This document shows, one piece after another, positions 10,227 through 19,641 of a stretch of 64,000 nt of DNA. The notes below the pieces were generated by a model. That model made no database searches. It was not told the origin of the DNA and saw nothing but the letters and a program-made list of their open reading frames with translations. The stretch is from CAZXWK01 sp964644675 (lineage in GTDB: Bacteria; Actinomycetota; Coriobacteriia; Anaerosomatales; JAAXUF01). Location: contig CAZXWK010000004.1 of NCBI GenBank assembly GCA_964644675.1, positions 1 through 64,000 of the forward strand, written 5' to 3'. The position numbers and the translations under genes were made by a program. The first letter of the stretch is position 1. Every line of letters begins with the position of its first letter.

Positions 10227-10913
10227 CTACTCCTGGGTCTGGTCGCCCTGTTCGGGTGCGCCGTCGAGGCCGCCGAACTCCCGCTCGCCTGTGATCAGGT
10301 ACGCGATGCGCTCGCCAATGTCGACGGCGTTGTCAGCGATCCGCTCGAGATAGCGTCCCGCGAGCACCATTCCGGAGGCCCACTCGATGTCCTCCTCGTC
10401 GTGGAGGCGCGCGAGCTCGCGGAAGAACTGCTTGTAGAGGTGGTCGATCGGCTCGTCGAGCTCGGGCAACTTGCACGCCAGCTCGAGGTCACGGTTCTCC
10501 AAAGCATCGCCGGTAGCGTCGAGGACCCGGTAGACCAGGTTGCCCTGCGCCTGGATGAGGTCGTAGAGCGTCTGCGGGCCACGGCGACCGGCGGTCCGCT
10601 TCGCGGCCTTGGCGATGTTCACCGAGAGGTCCGCCATGCGCTCGAGGTGGATCGCCATGTACGCGAGCGATTGCAGAAGGCGCAGGTCGCGCGCGACAGG
10701 GTACTGCGTGGCGATGATCTCGAGCACCCGCTCCTCGACGCCGACCGTGCGGGCATCCATCTCGTCATCGCTCGCGATGACCTTGTCGGCGAGCTCGACG
10801 TCGCCATTGATGAGCGACTCGACCGACGCACGCGTGTTCTTCACGACCGTACGGAGAATGTCGACGACCTCTGCGTGGACCGCCTTGAGTTCCTGCCTGA
10901 ACTGCTCACGCAT
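10227..10913 (-). CDS. phoU: Phosphate transport regulator PhoU
   Basis: 228-aa all-helical protein with two PhoU three-helix repeats, each with an E/D-rich metal-binding face (ASDDEMDARTVGVEERVLEI ... LERIADNAVDIGERIAYL). PhoU restrains Pst uptake and phosphate-responsive kinase signalling when phosphate is plentiful. The ATG at 10913 (AGGGG upstream) gives the normal family start; the open frame extends 12 codons further without support. It lies 168 bp downstream of pstB, a gap that may hold its own promoter. Confidence 0.95.
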   Translation of the reverse strand: MREQFRQELKAVHAEVVDILRTVVKNTRASVESLINGDVELADKVIASDDEMDARTVGVEERVLEIIATQYPVARDLRLLQSLAYMAIHLERMADLSVNIAKAAKRTAGRRGPQTLYDLIQAQGNLVYRVLDATGDALENRDLELACKLPELDEPIDHLYKQFFRELARLHDEEDIEWASGMVLAGRYLERIADNAVDIGERIAYLITGEREFGGLDGAPEQGDQTQE

Positions 10914-11081
10914 GTTGTTCGCCCCTTCGTGCGTAGCGCGTGCCGTCAACCCAGTATAGCCGCCGCTCCGCGGCCGAATGCTGCGATTTCGTTACACGGT
11001 GGTGAACTCGCGGCGAGCGGCGATCGATCGCCGCGTCCGCGCCTTCGATCACACCCCGTCGATCGTGCGAGCACCGGCCCG
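10914..11081 (-). promoter_or_regulatory. pstB-phoU intergenic region with palindrome and possible promoter
   Basis: Contains an 18-bp perfect palindrome, GCGGCGATCGATCGCCGC (11017-11034). Closer to phoU are a GTTCACC element (minus strand, about 11007-11001) reminiscent of actinobacterial PHO boxes and a TATACT -10-like hexamer (about 10960). No good -35 is visible. Function is uncertain: partial terminator after pstB, separate phoU promoter, or both. Confidence 0.35.
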
Positions 11082-11897
<816 letters not shown>

Positions 11898-11901
11898 AGC
11901 G

Positions 11902-12735
11902 CTACACCTTCCGAGAACGACGCAGGATCCAGCGGGCGCTCAGGTTGAAGCCCAGGATCATGATGATCAGCAGCAGTGCGGTGCCGAACGCGGCCGGCAG
12001 GTTGATGCCTTCGACCGCGAGGAGGTACAGGTGCACGGTCATGGGACGGCCCGAGTCGAGTGGCGACATCGGCAGGTTGACCGCCTGCCCCACGGTGTAG
12101 AGCACGACCGCGGTCTCGCCCACCGCACGACCCGTCGCCAGCACAAGACCCGTGATGATGCGCGGCGCTGCCGCCGGGAGGACGATCTTGCTCACCGTCT
12201 GCCACTTGGTGGCACCCAGCCCGTAGGAGCCCCAGCGCATGTACTTGGGGACAGCCCGGATGGCCTCCTCGGTCGCCCGCATGATGATGGGCAGCATGAG
12301 AAGCGACAGAGCGAGCGCGCCCGAAATCATCGACAGTCCCAGACCCATGGCCTCGACGAAGAGCGCGAACCCGAACAGGCCCATCACGATCGACGGGACG
12401 CTTGCGAGCGAATCGGCGGCGAAGCGGATCGTGTCCACTGTGCGGCCCTGGTGGGCGTACTCCGCCAGGTAGACCGCGGCGAGCACCGCCACCGGCGTCG
12501 AGATCAGCATCGCGAGACCGGTCACGTACAGCGTGGCGACGATCGTCGGCCAGATACCACCCTCGGCGTTCACGCCGCGCGGCCACGTGAAGATGAACGC
12601 CGGGAAGCCCGGGAGCAGCGCCTTGATGCCGTTCACGAATACGTAGAGCAGCAGCGCACCGAGCACGGCGACCGTGAGGAGCGCGGCGGCCCACAGCACT
12701 CCCAGCGCGATCTTGTTGGCTAGCGTCTTGTTCAT
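11902..12735 (-). CDS. pstA: Phosphate ABC transporter permease PstA
   Basis: 277 aa with six predicted membrane helices. The ABC permease EAA-like loop is MRWGSYGLGATKWQTVSKIVLPAAAPRIITG; the flanking LMLPIIMRATEEAIRAVP is typical of PstA/PstC. Near the C-terminus MSPLDSGRPMTVHLYLLAVEG resembles the PstA-specific periplasmic loop. It begins two bases after the pstC stop codon. Confidence 0.95.
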   Translation of the reverse strand: MNKTLANKIALGVLWAAALLTVAVLGALLLYVFVNGIKALLPGFPAFIFTWPRGVNAEGGIWPTIVATLYVTGLAMLISTPVAVLAAVYLAEYAHQGRTVDTIRFAADSLASVPSIVMGLFGFALFVEAMGLGLSMISGALALSLLMLPIIMRATEEAIRAVPKYMRWGSYGLGATKWQTVSKIVLPAAAPRIITGLVLATGRAVGETAVVLYTVGQAVNLPMSPLDSGRPMTVHLYLLAVEGINLPAAFGTALLLIIMILGFNLSARWILRRSRKV

Positions 12736-12737
12736 CG

Positions 12738-13637
12738 CTAGTCCTTCAACCTCGACAGGAGCCTTACGGTGGCGACGAGGAACATTGAGAAGAGGAAGAG
12801 CATGGCCGCGATGGCGAAGAGCGCGGTGCGGTGCATACCGACCGCGTACGGCATGTCCATAACGATCTGGGTCGTCATCGTGGAGAGCGGCGCGAACAGG
12901 CCGCGCGGGAAGACCGGCGCGTTGCCGACGACCATGAGAACGGCCATCGTCTCCCCGATCGCGCGTCCCATGCCCAGGATGATCGCGTCGATGATGCCGA
13001 TCTTCGCGGCGGGGACCACGACTTTATAGATGGTCTGCCACTGAGTGGCGCCCATCGCGTAGGAGGCCTCGCGAATCCCCTCGGGAACCGAGCGAAGCGC
13101 GTCCTCAGACAGCGCCGCGATCGTCGGCACGATCATGATTGCGAGCACGATCCACGCGGTGAAGGCACCGAAGCCCAGGGTCCCGGTCAGCTCAGACAGG
13201 ATCGCTCTCAGGAAGATGATCCCGAAGAAGCCGTAGACCACGGACGGGATACCCGCGAGCAGCTCGACGGCCGGACGGACGACCCGGCGAACCTGCGGGG
13301 ACGCCACGTCGCTCAGGAACACGGCGGTCCCGACGGCGAGCGGCGTGCCCAGAGCGAGCGCGCCGAGCGTCACGAGGAACGAGCCGACGATGAGCGGCAG
13401 GATGCCATACTGCTCGGAACTCGCCGACCACACCGTGCCGGTGACGAACTTCACCAGGCCGTAGTCCGTGACGATGGGCCACGCCTTCCAGCCCACGAAG
13501 ACGAAGATGAGCGCCACCGCCAGTACGAACGCGAACGCGCACATGAAGAAGAGCGCTTTGAGCAGCCACTCCTTCACGTACGTAGACCTCGAGACAAGCT
13601 GGAGGTCCTTCTTGGGAGGCGCGACGGCGTCGCTCAC
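12738..13637 (-). CDS. pstC: Phosphate ABC transporter permease PstC
   Basis: 299 aa with six membrane helices and the coupling loop YAMGATQWQTIYKVVVPAAKIGI, preceded by IMIVPTIAALSEDALRSVP. The PstC-specific N-terminal region (VKFVTGTVWSASSEQYGILPLIVGS) is present. Start codon GTG overlaps the pstS stop in GTGA, coupling solute-binding protein and permease translation. Confidence 0.95.
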   Translation of the reverse strand: MSDAVAPPKKDLQLVSRSTYVKEWLLKALFFMCAFAFVLAVALIFVFVGWKAWPIVTDYGLVKFVTGTVWSASSEQYGILPLIVGSFLVTLGALALGTPLAVGTAVFLSDVASPQVRRVVRPAVELLAGIPSVVYGFFGIIFLRAILSELTGTLGFGAFTAWIVLAIMIVPTIAALSEDALRSVPEGIREASYAMGATQWQTIYKVVVPAAKIGIIDAIILGMGRAIGETMAVLMVVGNAPVFPRGLFAPLSTMTTQIVMDMPYAVGMHRTALFAIAAMLFLFSMFLVATVRLLSRLKD

Positions 13638-14476
13638 TTGCCGCCCTCCTTCACCGGGATGAAACCGGCGTCCACGACGACGCCCTGCTGAATCTCGTCT
13701 GAGAGCACGAAGTCCACGTACTCCTTGGTCAGGCCGGTGGGCGCGCCCTTCGTGAAGAAATGCAGGGTCCGACCGATCGGATAGTCACCGGAAGCGACGC
13801 TGGCCTCGCTGGGCGCGACGCCGTCGATGGAGAGCGCCTTGACCTTGACGTCGGTGAAGCGCGGCTCGACGAAGCCGAGCGAGATGTAGCCGATCGCGCC
13901 GGGGGCGCGCGCGACGACGTCGCGGACCTGTCCCGTACCGGGCAGGACGGCGGCGGCGGGGTCGAAGGGCGTGTCGCCCATGACGATCTTCTTGAACGCC
14001 TCGCGCGTCCCCGAAGCCTCGTCGCGGTTCACGAGGTCGATTCGGCGATCGACGCCGCCGACCTCGCTCCAGTTGGTGATCTCGCCCGCGAAGATGGCGC
14101 GCAACTGGTCGGACGTCAGATTCGCGACGGGATTCTCGGGGCTCACGATGACGGCGATGCCGTCGTACGCGATCGGCGTGTCGACCAGTCCCAGGTCGCC
14201 TTCCTCGGGCTTGAGGTCACGCGAGGAGGTACCGACCTGCGCCGTCCCCGCGTTCACCGCTTCGATGCCGGCGGAAGACCCAAGCCCGGAAACGAGCACC
14301 GCGACATCGGGGTTCTTTGCGTGGAAGGACTCCCCCGCCTGCTCGGCGATCGGGAGGATGGTCGTGGAGCCGGCGACGATGACCTGGTCCGGTCGCTGCG
14401 ACGACCTTCCGCAACCCGCGAGCGCCAGACTGCCCACGAGCACGAGCGCCAGTGCGAGCAGCTTCAGAGAACGCAC
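13634..14476 (-). CDS. pstS: Phosphate-binding lipoprotein PstS
   Basis: 280-aa periplasmic/extracytoplasmic phosphate receptor. A signal peptide of ~20 residues ends in the lipobox LALAGC. The phosphate-binding loops follow: VAGSTTILPIAEQ near the mature N-terminus, VGTSSRDLKPEE and LVNRDEASGTREAFKKI. The GTG at 14476 lies inside the last codons of pgeF (13-bp overlap); the longer open frame has no signal peptide in the right place. No promoter space exists between the two genes, so pst transcription must start in or upstream of pgeF. Confidence 0.95.
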   Translation of the reverse strand: MRSLKLLALALVLVGSLALAGCGRSSQRPDQVIVAGSTTILPIAEQAGESFHAKNPDVAVLVSGLGSSAGIEAVNAGTAQVGTSSRDLKPEEGDLGLVDTPIAYDGIAVIVSPENPVANLTSDQLRAIFAGEITNWSEVGGVDRRIDLVNRDEASGTREAFKKIVMGDTPFDPAAAVLPGTGQVRDVVARAPGAIGYISLGFVEPRFTDVKVKALSIDGVAPSEASVASGDYPIGRTLHFFTKGAPTGLTKEYVDFVLSDEIQQGVVVDAGFIPVKEGGK

Positions 14477-15285
14477 GTCAAGGCCGCGTGGCGTCCGGTG
14501 TGCCCGCCCTCGGCTCGATGCGAGAAGAAGCGATCGGTTGTCTCGGCGGTACACGTCCCGAGTCGTGCGATGTTGCACGAAGCGACTCCTGCGTCGTCAA
14601 GACTGGCGGACACGACGGCATCGAGATCGAGCGACCCCGAATCAGCCCGCGCAAGATTACCAAACGCGTTCACGAATTGCGACAGGATTTCGTAACCGAC
14701 TTCGTAGTGGCACGCGCCGATGTGCGGCCCCACGTACGCGAGCACCTCGCCAGCCGAGCAACCCGCTTCCCGGCACAGGACCTCGACGGTCCTGCCGGGC
14801 AGCGAAGCCAGGGCCCCACGCCAGCCTGCGTGCACCACGGCAACGGCCGGTCCCGGCGCCACGAGCACGACCGGAACGCAGTCCGCGAAGCAGAGCACGA
14901 GGGGGGCTCCCGCGGTGCGCGTAACAAGCGCGTCGGTGCCCCGAACCGGTTCGCGCCCCGCTGCCGCACGGGCCCCGGCGCCCGCGTCTGCCTCGCCCAC
15001 GAGTCCGATGTGGTCGCCGTGGACCTGCTCGGCGAACGTCATGCGCGACCGCAGGTCTTCGATGCCGAGCGCCGCGACCAGGCGCCGGCGATTCTCGTCG
15101 ACGGCGGAGGGGTCGTCCCCCACGTGCGCTGCGAGGTTGAGTGACTCGAATGGAGCCGTGCTGACCCCGCCGTGCCGCTCCGAGAACGCGACCACGACGC
15201 CGCGCTCGGACCGTAGACCGACGTCGGTCCACACCGTGACGCCGCCGTGCGAGACCGCCGCTAGGGTCGGGATTATGGCAGGCAT
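14464..15285 (-). CDS. pgeF: Peptidoglycan editing factor / multicopper polyphenol oxidase-like (YfiH family)
   Basis: 273 aa. Family members have a zinc site made of two His and one Cys: here the FAEQVHGDHIG His, the FADCVPVVL Cys and the VVHAGWRGAL His. Reported roles include purine nucleoside phosphorylase/adenosine deaminase activity and removal of misincorporated amino acids from UDP-MurNAc (PgeF). Its usual place is directly after ftsZ and before yggS; here a divergent DUF4013 gene lies on the ftsZ side and the pst operon on the other. The ATG at 15285 fits the family start; the ribosome binding site is weak. Confidence 0.92.
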   Translation of the reverse strand: MPAIIPTLAAVSHGGVTVWTDVGLRSERGVVVAFSERHGGVSTAPFESLNLAAHVGDDPSAVDENRRRLVAALGIEDLRSRMTFAEQVHGDHIGLVGEADAGAGARAAAGREPVRGTDALVTRTAGAPLVLCFADCVPVVLVAPGPAVAVVHAGWRGALASLPGRTVEVLCREAGCSAGEVLAYVGPHIGACHYEVGYEILSQFVNAFGNLARADSGSLDLDAVVSASLDDAGVASCNIARLGTCTAETTDRFFSHRAEGGHTGRHAALTCVL

Positions 15286-15395
15286 TAGGGAAATCGCCCC
15301 CAATCGTGTGACAATATGTGGTGCGAGCACAGCTCGTTCAGGGTATCCAATGCGTTGACGGCGGTCACGAATCGTCAAACACGGGAGGGGACGCA

Positions 15396-16355
15396 ATGGA
15401 CAGCATCGATCTTGGAAGGGCGTTCAAGGCGCCATTCGCCGACAAGGACTGGGTCAAGAAAACACTACTGGGCTTCCTGTGGCTGCTTCTCGGCGTCACG
15501 AGCCCGGCGGTGTACGGCGCGTCGCTGGAGTACATCCGCAACGTCTCCGAAGGCCGCGAGGACCTTCCGGAGTGGGACCAGTTCGGTGACAAGTGGGTCA
15601 AGGGCCTGTTGCTTCTGCTGGCCGGATTCATCTACTTCCTGCCGGTCATCGTTCTCGGCCTCATCTTCATGATCCCGGTACTCGGGGCCATCGCCTCGGG
15701 AAGCGACAGTCTGGGCGCGCTCGCGGGCGGCAGCATGTGCCTCTTCTGGCTGATCGCGATCGTCTACTCCGTGGCCATCGCGGTCATCTTCTACGGGGCC
15801 CAGGTCAACTACGCGATGAAGGGTGAGTTCGGCGCGCTCTTCGCGTTCGGCGACATCCTCGCTCGCGTGCGTGACGGAAGCGGGTACTGGGCCGCATGGC
15901 TGTGGGCCCTGGTCGTCGGCTTCGGCGTCAGCATCGTCTCGAGCGTGCTGAGCGCGACCGGTATCGGCTCCATCCTCATGCCGGCCGTCCTCTATCTGCA
16001 GATCATGATCACGGCCCATCTGTTCGGACAGTGGGCCGCCCGCTCGTACGGCATCGCGCAGGCTCCGGTTCCGACCGGCGGCCCCGGCTACATCCCGCCG
16101 GTGGGCACGTACGCGCCGCCGGCGCCTCCCGCACCTCCTGCACCTCCTGCGCCTTCCGCGGCTCCGGCTGCTCCGCCTGCAGCGCCGCCGGTGGCCCCGG
16201 CCGCTCCGGCTCCGGCAGCTCCCGTCACGCCGCCCACGCCTGAGGCCGGGTTCTCGGCTCCGGCAGCACCTCCCGCGCCTCCGGCAGCACCTCCCGCGGC
16301 ACCTCCCGCGGCTCCGCCGGCAGACGCTCCAAGCGACGACGCACCAGCGTCCTAG
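15396..16355 (+). CDS. DUF4013-type multipass membrane protein with Pro/Ala-rich tail
   Basis: 319 aa on the opposite strand from its neighbours. The N-terminal part (SIDLGRAFKAPFADKDWVKKTLLG) and about four or five hydrophobic segments up to residue ~225 match the DUF4013 membrane family, whose function is unknown. The last ~80 residues are a low-complexity repeat of Ala and Pro (APPAPPAPPAP-like), probably a disordered extracytoplasmic or cytoplasmic tail. GGGAGGGG lies six bases before the ATG. It sits divergently from pgeF and convergently with ftsZ, and a strong terminator follows it. Confidence 0.85.
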   Translation: MDSIDLGRAFKAPFADKDWVKKTLLGFLWLLLGVTSPAVYGASLEYIRNVSEGREDLPEWDQFGDKWVKGLLLLLAGFIYFLPVIVLGLIFMIPVLGAIASGSDSLGALAGGSMCLFWLIAIVYSVAIAVIFYGAQVNYAMKGEFGALFAFGDILARVRDGSGYWAAWLWALVVGFGVSIVSSVLSATGIGSILMPAVLYLQIMITAHLFGQWAARSYGIAQAPVPTGGPGYIPPVGTYAPPAPPAPPAPPAPSAAPAAPPAAPPVAPAAPAPAAPVTPPTPEAGFSAPAAPPAPPAAPPAAPPAAPPADAPSDDAPAS

Positions 16356-16373
16356 CGAATCCACCGCTGCGAC

Positions 16374-16411
16374 AGAAGAGCCCGCCGGAACGCTCCGGCG
16401 GGCTCTTCGCT
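16374..16411 (+). terminator. Intrinsic terminator after the DUF4013 gene
   Basis: Arms AGAGCCCGCCGGA / TCCGGCGGGCTCT around a 4-nt loop (ACGC), followed by TCGCTTTCT. A GC-rich 13-bp stem 19 bp after the stop codon. Confidence 0.8.
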
Positions 16412-16466
16412 TTCTGTACACCCCGGACACGGCACCTGTGAAGGCCGGACATCAGGAGATATGGGA

Positions 16467-16510
16467 GGGCCCGGTGGCGACGAGGTCCCGCCGTCGTCGC
16501 CACCGGGCCC
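16467..16510 (-). terminator. Long hairpin downstream of ftsZ
   Basis: A 17-bp perfect stem, GGGCCCGGTGGCGACGA and its complement, around a 10-nt loop, located 36 bp after the ftsZ stop. The tail (TCCCATATCTCC) lacks a T-run. It is a probable end of the dcw transcript facing the terminator of the convergent gene. Confidence 0.65.
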
Positions 16511-16545
16511 AAACCGGTCCGGCCCACGAGCGGGCCGGGGTGATC

Positions 16546-17628
16546 CTAGAAGGAGCGCTTCTTCAGGAATGCAGGGATGTCGAGCTCGTCATCGGCGATG
16601 GGCTCAAGCACCGGAAGCAGCGTGGTGCCCTCGTCGTCGCCGACCGCGCCGAACGTCATGGTCTCCTGCTTGCGGCGGCCGTTGAAGCCCGTCGCGATGA
16701 CCGTCACGCGGATCTGGTCCATCATCGAGTCGTCGATGACGGCGCCGAAGATGATGTTCGCATCGGGAGCGGCAGCCGCTGCGACGACCTCCGCCGCCTC
16801 GTTGACCTCGAACAGGCCCAGATCGCTGCCGCCACAGATCGAGAGCAGCACGCCGGTCGCACCCTGGATCGAGGACTCGAGCAGCGGGCTCGAGATCGCG
16901 GCATCCGCGGCGTCGTGCGCCCGGTTGTCGCCCGTCGCCAGGCCGATGCCCATGAGGGCCGAACCAGCATCCGCCATGATCGTGCGCACGTCGGCGAAGT
17001 CCAGGTTGATCAGGCCGGGAACGGTGATCAGGTCGGTGATGCCCTGCGTGCCCTGCCTCAGGATGTCGTCCGCGATGCGGAATGCGTCGAGGATCGAGGT
17101 CTTCTTCTCGGCGACCTGGAGCAGTCGGTCGTTCGGAATGACGATCAGCGTGTCCACGACGTCGCCCAGCCGCTTGATGCCTTCCTCGGCCTGAAGCGCG
17201 CGCTTGCGACCCTCGAACGCGAAGGGCCGCGTGACGACACCGACCGTCAGCGCACCGATCTCTTCCTTCGCGATCTGAGCGATGACCGGCGCCGCACCCG
17301 TTCCGGTGCCACCGCCCTCGCCCGCCGTGATGAAGACCATGTCGGCGCCCTGGAGGGCTTCCTTGATCTCTGCGCGGTTCTCTTCCGCGGCCTGGAACCC
17401 GACATCGGGATCCGCGCCGGCGCCCAGGCCCTTCGTCAGGTTGATGCCGACGTGGACCTTGTAGTCCGCGTCGCTCATCAGAAGCGCCTGCGCATCGGTG
17501 TTCACCGCGATGAACTCGACGCCCTTGACGCCCGCCTCAACCATTCGGTTGATCGCGTTCGTACCGCCGCCGCCAATGCCGACGACCTTTATCACTGCCA
17601 GATAGTTGGCACCCGTATCGAGCATCAC
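16546..17628 (-). CDS. ftsZ: Cell division GTPase FtsZ
   Basis: 360-aa tubulin homologue that forms the Z ring. GTP-binding motifs are GIGGGGTNA (17-25) and the tubulin signature GGGTGTG (105-111); the T7 synergy loop region is LDFADVRTIM. The C-terminal linker is short, ending in the conserved tail peptide DDELDIPAFLKKRSF, which binds partners such as SepF. It is the last gene of the dcw cluster, 170 bp after ftsQ. That gap contains a direct repeat TTGACC-N5-TTGACC (17663-17679, plus-strand reading), which may be a regulatory site. Confidence 0.98.
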   Translation of the reverse strand: MMLDTGANYLAVIKVVGIGGGGTNAINRMVEAGVKGVEFIAVNTDAQALLMSDADYKVHVGINLTKGLGAGADPDVGFQAAEENRAEIKEALQGADMVFITAGEGGGTGTGAAPVIAQIAKEEIGALTVGVVTRPFAFEGRKRALQAEEGIKRLGDVVDTLIVIPNDRLLQVAEKKTSILDAFRIADDILRQGTQGITDLITVPGLINLDFADVRTIMADAGSALMGIGLATGDNRAHDAADAAISSPLLESSIQGATGVLLSICGGSDLGLFEVNEAAEVVAAAAAPDANIIFGAVIDDSMMDQIRVTVIATGFNGRRKQETMTFGAVGDDEGTTLLPVLEPIADDELDIPAFLKKRSF

Positions 17629-17798
17629 TGCCCTCCCCCGGAACCGGTCAGAGCTGCAACCCTTGACCTCAAGTTGACCGTTACTGTGCGGGTGGAACGC
17701 TAAATCTTCGCATAAACCTTACCCCGTGTGCAAGGGTCGAGATGCAGAAAAGTCCGCGAATAGTGACCGCGGAATCCTACTCAGCCGCATTTCCGCAG

Positions 17799-18779
17799 CT
17801 AGTCGGGTGTATCCAGCCCGCGCCATGTGGGTCTGGATATCACCCTGACGTTCACGTACACCAGGTTCTTCTCCCGCTTGAGAATCTCAAGTGCGAGTCG
17901 ACTCTTCTTGCCGATGTCTTCCGAGCTGCCCACGAAGACCTGCACGTCGTCCTTCAGAACGAGTGCCGTCTTGTCCACCGAGGGCGCGGACACGGCCCGG
18001 ACCTTCGCCCTCAGTTCGGGGCCGAGCCCCTTCAAGACCGCGATGGCGTTGACGACTTCCGAGGACTCGATGGACGCCCCGATGGTCGGCTCAAGGCTCG
18101 GAACGTCTCGGATGGCAATCAGCTCGGCCGTGTCCTCGGCGGATCGCGGACCAAGCCAGTGCGCGTCGGTGGAGGCGACCCAGATGTCGGTCCCTCCCCT
18201 ATCGACCAGCGCGGCCGGCGTGCGCTCCGTCACGGCGATGCGCACGGTGGACGGATAGTCACGATCCACCGCGACCGTCGCGATCCAGGGATCGCGTGCG
18301 AGCCGCTCTTCAACGCGACTCACGGCAAGCCGAGGCAGCGTCGCGCCGGTCGGTATCTCGGCACGCGCGATGATATCGGCCTTCGAGAGATGGCTGTTGC
18401 CGGTCACAACGACGTCCCGAACGGGGAAGAGCGGCGCCCGCCACAGTGCGACGAGACCGTACACGACGGCCGCCGCCGCGAGCACGACGAGGGATATGAG
18501 CAACAGCCGCCTGCGCGCGATGGCGCGCTGGCGCCGCTCGCGCTCGTCGCGCTTCTCAGCGGCGATGCGCTTTCCGGCGCCCGTAGGGCTCGGTCCCCCC
18601 TTCGGGCGGGTGCGGCTGCCTTCGGGCCTGGGCTGTCGCTGCTTGCGGCGTTCGGATTCGACCTGCGGCGCGTCCTTGTCGTAGCGGACGCGGGTGGTCT
18701 CGTCCGCTCCGATGACGACGCGCTTACGGCCGGACGAACGACCCGAGGAACCGGATCTCCGGCCTGAGTTCGATGCCAT
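17799..18779 (-). CDS. ftsQ: Cell division protein FtsQ
   Basis: 326-aa bitopic divisome protein. A basic, low-complexity cytoplasmic region of ~90 residues precedes one membrane helix (LLLISLVVLAAAAVVYGLVALW). A POTRA domain (FPVRDVVVTGNSHLSKADIIARA ... DPWIATVAVDRDYPSTVRIAVTER) and the FtsQ beta domain follow. The ATG at 18779 has AAGGAG five bases upstream and lies inside the murB 3' end, giving a 56-bp overlap. It bridges FtsL/FtsB-type proteins and septal synthases in other bacteria. Confidence 0.93.
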   Translation of the reverse strand: MASNSGRRSGSSGRSSGRKRVVIGADETTRVRYDKDAPQVESERRKQRQPRPEGSRTRPKGGPSPTGAGKRIAAEKRDERERRQRAIARRRLLLISLVVLAAAAVVYGLVALWRAPLFPVRDVVVTGNSHLSKADIIARAEIPTGATLPRLAVSRVEERLARDPWIATVAVDRDYPSTVRIAVTERTPAALVDRGGTDIWVASTDAHWLGPRSAEDTAELIAIRDVPSLEPTIGASIESSEVVNAIAVLKGLGPELRAKVRAVSAPSVDKTALVLKDDVQVFVGSSEDIGKKSRLALEILKREKNLVYVNVRVISRPTWRGLDTPD

Positions 18780-19641
18780 TCGTCTCCTTCACGGCGTCGC
18801 GGACGGTCCGGACGAGTTCGACGACGTCATCGGCGGTCGCGCCGCCGGCATTCACGATGAAGTTGGCGTGCACCTCGGAGATCTGGGCTCCACCGACGCG
18901 CATGCCTTTGAGCCCGGCAGCCTCGATCAGGCGCCCCGCCGAGTCGTCGGGAGGATTGACGAACACACTCCCGGCGCTGGGCATAGAGAGCGGCTGCGAG
19001 CGCTTCCGCCGCCGCAGGCTCGCCTCCATCGTACGCCGTATGTGGACGGGATCGCTCTCGATCAGGCGCAAGACCGCCTCCACGATGATCCCGCGGCCGG
19101 GAAGGTCGGACCGCCGATAGCCCCACGCGACCTCGTGCCCGCGGACGCCGACGAGTCCGACGCCGGGAACGAAGACGGTGACGGACTCGACGACGCTGCC
19201 AATCCACTCGTCGCGGCTCCCCGCGTTCATCGCGAGCGCCCCGCCGACCGTCCCGGGTACGCCGACCGCGAACTCGAGCCCGGAGCGCCCCGCCTTGAAC
19301 GCGTCCTGGACGATCGCGGCCAGTATCACGCCCGCGCCGGTCCGAAGCACGTCATCCTCCAGCGCGTGGCGCTTGAATTCCCGGCCCAGGGTCAGGACGG
19401 CCCCTTCGTAGCCCGCGTCGGCGACGAGCACGTTGCTTCCCTTGCCCAACACGGTCCACTCCACCTCCTCCTCGGCGAGGATGGAGGTGGCGGCCGACAG
19501 ATCGGAGATGCTGTCGCACTCGATCAGCAGCGCGGCAGGACCACCGATCCGGTACGTCGTGTGCCGCGACATGGCCTCATCGCGCCTGACCGCGCCCGAG
19601 AGCGCGCCCGACAGGCGCGAGTAGGCGGCACTCACCGACAC
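18724..19641 (-). CDS. murB: UDP-N-acetylenolpyruvoylglucosamine reductase
   Basis: 305-aa FAD enzyme that reduces UDP-GlcNAc-enolpyruvate to UDP-MurNAc. FAD-binding motifs are HTTYRIGGPAALLIE and VLGKGSNVLVADAGYEGAVL. Catalytic parts are YRRSDLPGRG, PSAGSVFVNPP (the proton-donor Ser) and a C-terminal Glu in ELRPEIRFLG. Two in-frame GTG codons are possible starts: 19641 or 19635, the latter sharing GTGA with the murC stop. Order murC-murB-ftsQ is usual in actinobacteria and clostridia. Confidence 0.96.
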   Translation of the reverse strand: MSVSAAYSRLSGALSGAVRRDEAMSRHTTYRIGGPAALLIECDSISDLSAATSILAEEEVEWTVLGKGSNVLVADAGYEGAVLTLGREFKRHALEDDVLRTGAGVILAAIVQDAFKAGRSGLEFAVGVPGTVGGALAMNAGSRDEWIGSVVESVTVFVPGVGLVGVRGHEVAWGYRRSDLPGRGIIVEAVLRLIESDPVHIRRTMEASLRRRKRSQPLSMPSAGSVFVNPPDDSAGRLIEAAGLKGMRVGGAQISEVHANFIVNAGGATADDVVELVRTVRDAVKETNGIELRPEIRFLGSFVRP

